This document shows, piece after piece, positions 12,901 to 22,527 of a DNA stretch of 64,000 nt. The stretch is from Nectonema munidae (Eukaryota; Nematomorpha; Nectonematoida; Nectonematidae): assembly GCA_030549495.1 (NCBI GenBank), contig JAUIRK010000804.1, positions 372,001 to 436,000 on the forward strand. The letters are read 5' to 3'. Position 1 is the first letter of the stretch. Each line of letters starts with the position of its first letter. The position numbers and the translations under genes are program-made. The notes under the pieces are model-generated. The model was not told where the DNA came from. It saw only the letters and a program-made list of their open reading frames with translations, and ran no database searches.

Positions 12901-15900
12901 ATAGTAATTGTTTCTAAATAGTAAATTGTGTATGAAATTTATTATAAAATAGAGAAATTTTTAATGAAAGAATTGTTTATAAAATATAGAATTTTTATAA
13001 AATAATGGAAATTGAATGAGGAAATTTTATGAAAATTATGAGGGAATTATTTTATGAAAATAATGGGGAAGTTGTTTTATGAAATATTAGAATTGTATGA
13101 GAAAAATTTATAAAATAATGGGGGAATTTTGAGAAAAATTTTATGAAAATAATGATGAATTGTATGGAGAAGTTTATAAAATAATTGGGGAATTGTTAGA
13201 AATAATAATTGTTTGAGAATTTTATAAAATAATGGGGGAATTGTTTATAAAGAATTGGGGAAATGTTGAGATTAGTTTTGAATATTTTCTGTGGTATTTT
13301 AGAACTAATTTTAAAATAATAAAAAATTCCCCCCAAAATAACCCCTGATGAAGCTCTCATACAAGCAAAATTATTGCACGTCCAAAGATGAGAACAGTGT
13401 CAATAAACAAGATTGAAATAAAGGATTGAAAAGCCTTTTGGAAAACTTTCGTCGAAACATCATCATGCATTTTGTTTAAGTTGTTGCACATAACATTCAT
13501 AAATACGCTTTAAATAAAATAAAATTCTTATTTCACTGGGTGGAATTAGAGTTCAATGAGTGAAAGTTTGTGGGTGAATTTTTATTTGCACCTTCCCAGG
13601 CCAGCTGCTGTGGATTTCAATCTTTACCTCAAAATGCCTATTTCTAACTATCCTACATTGTGATACAAGTTTCGCAAGAAAAGAAAATCCCATGTTTTAA
13701 ATATATAAAATTGCATTGAAAAAGAAAGCAAACGATTGGTGTTCACAATTCTCAGCCTGAAAATTAAGCAAAAAGTTATCCTTAATTCATTTATAAATTT
13801 ATGGGCTTGCGTATTTGATACTTCATATTTCTAAGGTTAAAGTTGGAAGGTTGTTTTAAAATTATTGATTAAATACATTAATGGAATAGCTATATACGTC
13901 ATGAAGATTGATTTCAAGTTGACTAATTCAATCTTCAATTCTCTTTTTTCCATGTATCGGAGTTGTAGAAGGGGGTTCTTGGTTCGGTTAGGCGACATCA
14001 ACCAATAAAAATTAATATTTAAAAAAATGTATACTCTCAGTGTTCCATGAGTTAGAGCAGCTTAACCATGGAAGAGTTTTTTTCATTGAAGAAAATAAAT
14101 AAAACAAAATCCAGGCTATGATGACGTTGTAGTATGTATTTACTAGACACGTGATGAAGACCATCGAGTACCCAATGCCTGTAAAATATACAAACATTTA
14201 GACACCTGAGATAGCAAAAATTTAACTTTTAGCTTAACATTGATCTTTCGTATTATATTTATGCAGTTTTTGAGAACTATTATTATGCAGAATTGAGAAC
14301 CAAATTGAGTTATGGAATATATCAATCCTATCGGATTATGGAGGCGTGGGTAACCTTGTCTTTTGATTCTTGATATTCTTTGTTTCGAAACTGCTCTTAG
14401 TTCGATAAGAGCGAGGTAAATGTTGCCTTCTCAATGAAAATACCACACATAACATTTAGCGTTTTGGATAAATGTGTAGCTTTTTTATAATTACAAAAAA
14501 GATAGATAAAAAACTAAAGAAGCTATAACTATAAATAGTTATAACTAACGAGGCTATACTTAAATAAAAAATATTTCCTTAAATTCAACAATTTATAAAT
14601 TATACAGAACAATAAATTTTGTTCTCGAAAAATTAAAGTATATTTACAGTATTTCTTTTTTTAGGATTTAGTAATTATTTATTATAAATATTAAGTTTTT
14701 ATATATCCAGTTTCAGGGCCGGCCCTAGTGTTCGCGGGGCCCTATGCAAAATAGATTGCGCGGGGCCCAGTGTGGGTAGGAAAAAAGATTAAAAGTGAGA
14801 AATAAGATTTTGAAAAAAAGAAAAGGGATTTGTTTTATTACTCTTTCTTTAACTCAAAATGACGATCAAAGTAACTTTACTTTGCGAACCTTGCGTTTAG
14901 CGAAATCTTACAATATATCATCAAAATGAAAAATGAGAAGCGCGGAGTCCACTGCGGCCACATAGATTGCAATGGCCTAAGGCCGGCCCTGTCCAGTTTT
15001 AATGCATTTAAACTGAAATTAGGAAAACTAAGAAAGAAATACTGTAAAGTATACTTTAATTTTGCGCGACCCAAATTTGGCGCATTAAGGTTCTATGAAA
15101 AATTCACGAATAATACATTTCCAAAATTTTAGATAATTAGTCTAAAAAAATTAAGTTTTTTACTTTTTGAGCATTTAATATTGAAATTACAGTAAATTTT
15201 AATTTTATATATGAAAGATTTTAAATGTTATGAAAAATTAAATATAACAAATCTTTAAACTCTGCAAATTCATTTTGTCGGATTTAATTTCACGAAATTT
15301 TGTGTTCGCAAAGTTCGCGAAGTTAAATTCCTGGAGAAAATTTCTTACTTTAATTAAATCATATAATAGCAACAGTATGTGTAATATAAAAGATTGTGTG
15401 TAACCATTGACTTCATGAAATCTTCGATCAAGAAATTGAATCTTTAACAAACTTTCAGTGAATTCATGAAATCACTATTTCATTTAAGAAAATAAAAGAT
15501 CATTGCGCATCCCATAAAATTCTAAGAAATTCTTTAAATAAATAAAGTGTCATTTAGTTAATTAGATGAAATATAAATGTAAAAAAGGTGTAAAAATTGA
15601 GGAATTCATACAATCAAATAAACAGATTTTCTGAGTTTAAACAAATGCTTAAAATGTTTGAAACAACGATAAACGTTTTCTTGTACTATTATTTTTAAAA
15701 TTACTGTACAGATCTACCACGTTATATCTTTTCTCTACCCATTGTGATACATACTATATATGAGAACATTTTACTTATTTTTACATCTCAATAAATTTAT
15801 TTAAAAATAAAAAATGCATTTTGTATAGGTTATATATGATTGTTGGTTCAATATTAATCAGACAAATTTTTGTAAGAAAATATTAGCTTTAATGATTTTC

Positions 15901-18900
15901 TTTATGGGAGTCAATGAACTCGGATTTATATTAATTCAACTCTAGGAAAATTTTCCAAATTATATTTGATCGCTATTTCATATTGAAACAATTTTAAATA
16001 TATGTTTACCTATCTAAATTTTATTGTTTATATTCTATTAATTTTTGAATATTTTTTTGCATATATATTGTATCAAAATTCAAAACCGAAGAAAATGTTT
16101 TTCAATTATCTGATTCATTGATTGATCAATTAAAACTCTTATAAATTTTTACAAAATATAACATTAAATATTTTTTAAATTTTAACATCAAAATGAGATT
16201 TTATATACAGTTTTAAACTACATGATGGTTATAGTTACACGCAAAGCAAACCAGATAAACTTTTAATTACTTTTTCTGGTAACTGTCTGTAAACCGGGAT
16301 ATGTTTCTCATGTAAGGATAGCGTTTCGAACAAACTAAAATCTATTACAATTTGCTGTATGAGGAAAAAGCTAAATAAATTTGAATCCTGCTGATTAAAG
16401 ACATATCGAAACAATAGCAATTGCACATAAGTTCTCAAATTTTACTTTTCCAACGCTTTATTTATTGTTTGGAGTGGTCGAGAGAATACATGAAATATTT
16501 CATTATATTTCATTTTTATTTGCGTAACAATTATTAAATTGGAGAAGAGAAACTTTTATTTTTTCAAAGTGAGCTTTTACATTAAAATTTTTTTCTTTAA
16601 CAGTATTTCTTGTTCAAATGTAATAAATAACATTTCATCTTATACTGTTTCAAATATTAAAGGCAAATTGATGTTCAATCTTTGCTTTGTAAAAATACAC
16701 AAAATATGTTATTAGTTACAAAGCACGTTGAAATTAAATCTCTCCTTTCAAGAAACCATGGTAAAAAAGAATTATTTATGAAGCTTTGGTTTATTTAGTG
16801 GTTCTAAACTGTGATTCATATGAGTCCATGAAATATTTGTTCAGGCAAAAATAAAAAATTCGTTGTCCATTGAGGAGTAAAATTATTATTGAAGAGTTGT
16901 AGGCGTTGATACTCACATATCTCTACAATTAGTAACAAAAAATGAAAATTTATCAACAATGAAAAAGATTGGCTTAATTTTTAAAAGAAATTTGAATGAA
17001 TATAACCTTAGACTTTTTCTTATCAACATATTTGCTAATCTCCATTTACCAGAAGAGATATCCATATTTATGTTGTCATAGATTGCCTAATTTTAGTGTA
17101 AAATTTATAAATAAATAATACGGAATCTCAGAACAAATTGGGAATATTGTTTACTTATACTTATTACAAAGTTACAGACACATACTATCAAATAACTTAA
17201 GCAAAGTTATAAAGATATTTCAGAAAATATAAAAATTTTGACTTTTCTTTTTATTATTATTATTATAATAGTAATATTGCTTTATTATTATTACTGAGAA
17301 ACAGAATAAGCTTTTGTTTTGTCGAATATAGTTATGGCGGGGTACATCCCCAAAATACAAGAGAAAATGCGTTAAAAAAGGAAGAACACATGGCTTTTTA
17401 TGATAAATTAATTTCAACAATTCCTTTTTCAATCGTGATGAAATTTTATCCACAAACTACAATCTTGATAAAGTATAATCTGATGTTTCATTAATTAAAC
17501 AGAAATAAAGAATCTCTACGAAATCATATGCTGATGCTGTAAAAGAAAATGAAAATACTACCTTGATATCCGAAAATGAAAATACTACCTTGATATCCGA
17601 AAATGAAAATACTACCTAGAAATCCAAAAATGAAAATACTACCTTGATATCCAAAAATGGAAAAAAAGAAGTCGTCAAAAGCTGCCTTAAAGACGTGGAA
17701 CTAAATTATATTAAGAATAAAAAGAATATGAAATTTTCGCAGGCAACAAAACTAATGAACTTCCAAATAAAAGGGAATAATGAAAGAGAAGTCATGTACG
17801 TTTCTTTATTTTTTTTAACTTTAACTCGTTTTCTCATTACTTGAAAAAAAAGGCTTTCGTCAATGCGAAATGAATTGTCTTATACAATAAATTCGTCGTT
17901 CTTTATAATATATTATTTTACTTATCTTTTTACACATATACTCATATATGCTATTTTATTTTAGCTCCAAAAATTTTATAGTTTAAAAAAATTTAAAAAG
18001 TTAATTAAAAAATTGGACATATACTCTTCTTTAAACTACTTTTTCTTTTTTGCTGACTTTAGATTCTTTGCTAAAGAGTTCTTACCCCCTCCCTCGACTG
18101 TTAATGTTAAAAAAGTCTTGATAATAGCGTATCCGCACTTTAATGCCTCTGGGACGAATGCTAATTTTGGCGTCCATCAAAATTTCAAATAACACTTTAA
18201 AACGCCCAAAACTTAATAATAGAGGTATATATAGGTGTGGAAAATTGATTAAAGGGTGTAGCAAACCATTATTACATTGCTATTTAAGTCTAAAATAGCT
18301 TGATTAAATTTTTATTAATGATACAAATAAATTCTCCGCCAGGTCCAGAGTCCAGACCCATCTTCCCCTTCTTTTCCTCCTTTTTGGCAAAGATATTAAT
18401 AAATATTTTACTTATTTTGTAAGTGACGATATCTTATCAAAAAATTGCTACAAAATTATTTATTTGATAAATTTAAGGCCTCATAGCAAGTAGAAGATAT
18501 GAGTTACCTTCTAGAAGAGGAATCACTCTCCAAACTTTGATTGGTCCTTCACTTGAAAACTGACTGAGTGACATTTCCATAAAGAAGAGTGGCATTCCGA
18601 CAAAAAATAGCATTATTAGGTAAGGAATCAAAAATGCGCCTAATTGTATGAATTAAAAAAGTATTTAAACACTTAAATACAAATCTGATATAATTTTCTC
18701 CTAATTGAATGATTTTATTTTCTTGACAAAAACATGAGATTTAATAAAGACTAAAAAAACCCTTGATAAACCCGCTAGATAATGATTTGCTAATATAAAT
18801 TATTCTATACTTTTTCTATTAAATAATAATAATTTCAAGTGTTGTAAAATTCGCTGAATTATGAGAAAGGATATATAGATACAAAATTATAATATTTTTC

Positions 18901-21900
18901 AACAAAATGTAATATCTGGGACCAGTAACTACATATAATTTTTTCCATGTTGAATTATTATTATAAAAATCCGTGTATCTTTTTTGATAAGAAAATAATT
19001 AATACTAACTTTTTAAGTAAAAATCTTTAATCTTTGAAAAAAGTAATGCTTAGGTTTTTAAATCGATATGATAATGAATAATTTTTCGACATCTCTACTT
19101 GAATAGTTAGCTAATTAGTCCATTTTTAAGTCTCGAATTTTAGCTGATATTTCTAGATCTGCTTTATTGACTGAGATAACAATACTAATTTTTTTTTTGT
19201 TTTGAATAGAGGACCTACTTAATACAAAACTGTAAAAACCTCAATAAATTATGCACAGCGTTTATGCTCAGCTTATAGCGGAACTCTATTTATTGACAGC
19301 AACTAAAATTTCCACAAACACAAAAAAAAACATAAATATCCAGTTTGCAAACCGTTCAAAATGGCTACTACCTTCAAATCAGTGCAAACTAACCAATCGT
19401 GTTGTTTATAATTCACTTTTTCAAGTATAAATTTCAGATTTTCATATGTTTCTTTTAGTGAAACAGAATAAGCGATTGGTATTGATGGTAAAATATTTTC
19501 TATGTGTAAAAGAACAGCTTTAGTACTAGGCAGAGAAGAACCAATGACAAGTCTCCATTGTGAAGCTTCATAAGATAAACTAAGTTTTTCAAAAAGTTCA
19601 TAAATGTTGGTGCAATAACAGAAATTGTTTTCAAATGTAATATTTTCTTTCAGAACTTCAGATCTTGAACGATATTTTGTTATTCAAAACTTCTCTAGTC
19701 AATAAATTTCTTTCTTTCAGCCGTGAAACTTCCACTGTGATGCTTAGTTAAATTCAAATCTTTAACTAGATCATATAAATCATTTTGATTAAACAGCATT
19801 GGTTCATTTGATGATGAGTCTGAAAAACAATATGTTTCATCGTTTCTTTCACTAGAAAAGATTGATGAAGTTGAAGGACCTATTGGTACAGAAATATCTT
19901 TTGAATTGCTTATTGGACGTATAGCTGAATTCAAATTTGGGTCTTTGTGAGCAGTTTTTGATGTTATGCCTAAAAACAAATATTAAACTTATTTGAATAT
20001 AAAGATAAATCTGTTAGCGTAATTGCCTCGTAAATCAGTCCTGCAAAAATAACAATCTTTGTAATGATCTACAGGCTCTCTCCATACCATTGGAATTCCA
20101 AATTGTAGCTTTTGAATTTTGTTTTAAACCATTTGGAGAAAGAATTAAGACAAGTTGTACAACATACATGTGGAGTACAAGATTTATCTAGGTCTCCTAA
20201 TTTCCAAAATATAATTTATAAAGTTTTTTAATATAAGGTGTCATTTTTCTTTTGTTTTTTTTGAATGTAACACAGCCACAAACGTAACAAAAATTATCAG
20301 GATTATTTTTACAGATATTTCTAGCCATTTTAATTTATTAAATTAATCTAAAATAAAAAATAATAAATATAAAAAATCAATTTAAAAAAAATCAAAGTCA
20401 TTTCTTAAAAAAGGATTTTCATTTTTAAATTTATCATAAAAAAATATATTATAAAAAGTTACTTTCATTTTTGTAGTCAAAAAAAATTTTGTTGGACAGT
20501 GATTCAAACATTTAACCATCTTTCTGCAGTAAGTTTTTTCACTTTTTAATGGTACTTTAATATTATTATTAATTGAACAAATCAGTTCAATTTTGAGCTA
20601 TTTTAGTTTCCTTATTTTTCTTAATATTTTTTTTTAATTTATCGTTAAAGGGTCTCATTTTTTCTTTAAATTTATTATGAAATTTCTTCCTAAATTGTAT
20701 GATAAGGTTTTTAGTAAGTACATTATACTTTGAGTATATTTAAACGTGCATATTGCGACACCAATGGATCAACTTAAGAATTCGTATGAGAAGCGGAAAT
20801 AAACGGTAACTAAATTGTATTCATATTTGAAAATCCAAGATTATTGAAGCTGAAAAAGTTGTCACTTTCGAATTGAATCTACTTATCCACTTTTTAACTT
20901 ATTTTGTTTATTGATGCTAATGCTGGATATACAGTGCCATGCCAAAGTTTTCGACCTTTGAAAAAAAGCACCTTATCTTTCGTGATTAAATATTTTCGAA
21001 GTAATCTTTTTTATGCCTCATCTTTTAAGTCCTATAACATATTTCAATAAATAAAGACAATACTCAATTTGGTTTCATCGCTGAAAAAAACTTTTAGCCT
21101 ATCATACATACGAGAATGTATTTTCTGTTTTAAATTTTAATTAAAAAAACAAATCCATATATGCGTATTAAGCCTTAAAGTTTTTTTCCTCCTATTTTAG
21201 TAACAGACATCAGACTGTGTACATAAATGGTTGCCCTTCCAATGTAAAAAAAATTAGTCTCAGGTGTACCTCAGGGTACAATTTTAGCTCCCATATTTTT
21301 CAATATGTTTATGAGAGACGTACAGGAAATTGCGCTTGATTGTGAAATTTTCAGTTATGCAGATGACATAACTTTGTTATTTTCAGAAGAAAATCTGCAT
21401 AAACCATTACTTGAGCAAAATCTAGGATTGATCCATAAGTGGTTTGAATTAAATGGCATGTTTTTGAACACAGCTAAATCAAAATATATCTCATACTCGT
21501 ATGGACATACTAAGCCTGTTCACAATGTTTACTTATCAAGTATTGGTATTCAAAGAGTAAATGAATTTAATTTTTTGGGTTTGTTCTTATCAAGTGATCT
21601 GACTTGGCATCGCCATTTTTCACATGTATGCCACAAACTAGCTTATATTTCTAGTGTGATGAGACAAGCCAAAAAGTTTCTCCCAATCAATACAATGCTC
21701 ACCATGTATAATAGTTTGTTCCTTCCTCATCTAAAGTACAGTGTCTTCAACTGGGGTCACTCAAAAAACACGATGCTTTTTACACTACAAAAAAAGACAT
21801 TGAGAGTAATTTTCAATCTTCCTCCCCTCTCCCACACAAACAACATATTTATTCAATACACTCTGTTGAAGTTCAAAGACATTTATGTCCATAGTGCCTA

Positions 21901-22434
21901 CACCTACCTCTATAAATTCTTGCATGGCATGCTTCCATTCATTTTCAACGACTTCATCACTTTTAACTCAGAAAAGGAAAGAACATCTCCTCGCTTTATG
22001 ACTCACATGATGCTCCCTTACTATAACTACACAAAATCAAAGCAAACATTTGCATTCAAAATTTCAACACTATTCAACTCCAATGAAATGTTTTTTGTTT
22101 CTGATGCCATCAAATTAAAAAAATTTCAAAAAATGATCATGCCCTATTTCACAAACCCTTACTAAAGAATCAACAATTGTTTAATTTCCAACTTTTATGC
22201 CTGCAAAAAAAGTATGAATTCCCCCCGGAACGCCTCTTCTATTAAAATTCCAAATATTATAGAAACCCCAAAAGGGGGGGGACCACCACCGGCGTCCCAC
22301 TTGGCTTTTGGATTTCCCATTAAAAAAAAAAATTAATTATTATACATATTATCTCCTTTTGTAAATGTTCACAATTTACCATATTTTTGCATAAAAGGGA
22401 GGGGGTTGGGGGTTTTTAAAAATTTTTTTTTTAT

Positions 22435-22527
<93 letters not shown>

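Noticed and set aside
17545-17675. CRISPR-like array
   Set aside because: Units are contiguous with no spacers, the DNA is eukaryotic and the repeat is coding-like.
22200-22330. Short C/G-rich patches after the LINE frame as a separate element
   Set aside because: They look like LINE 3' UTR with possible homopolymer errors; no inverted ends or duplications found.
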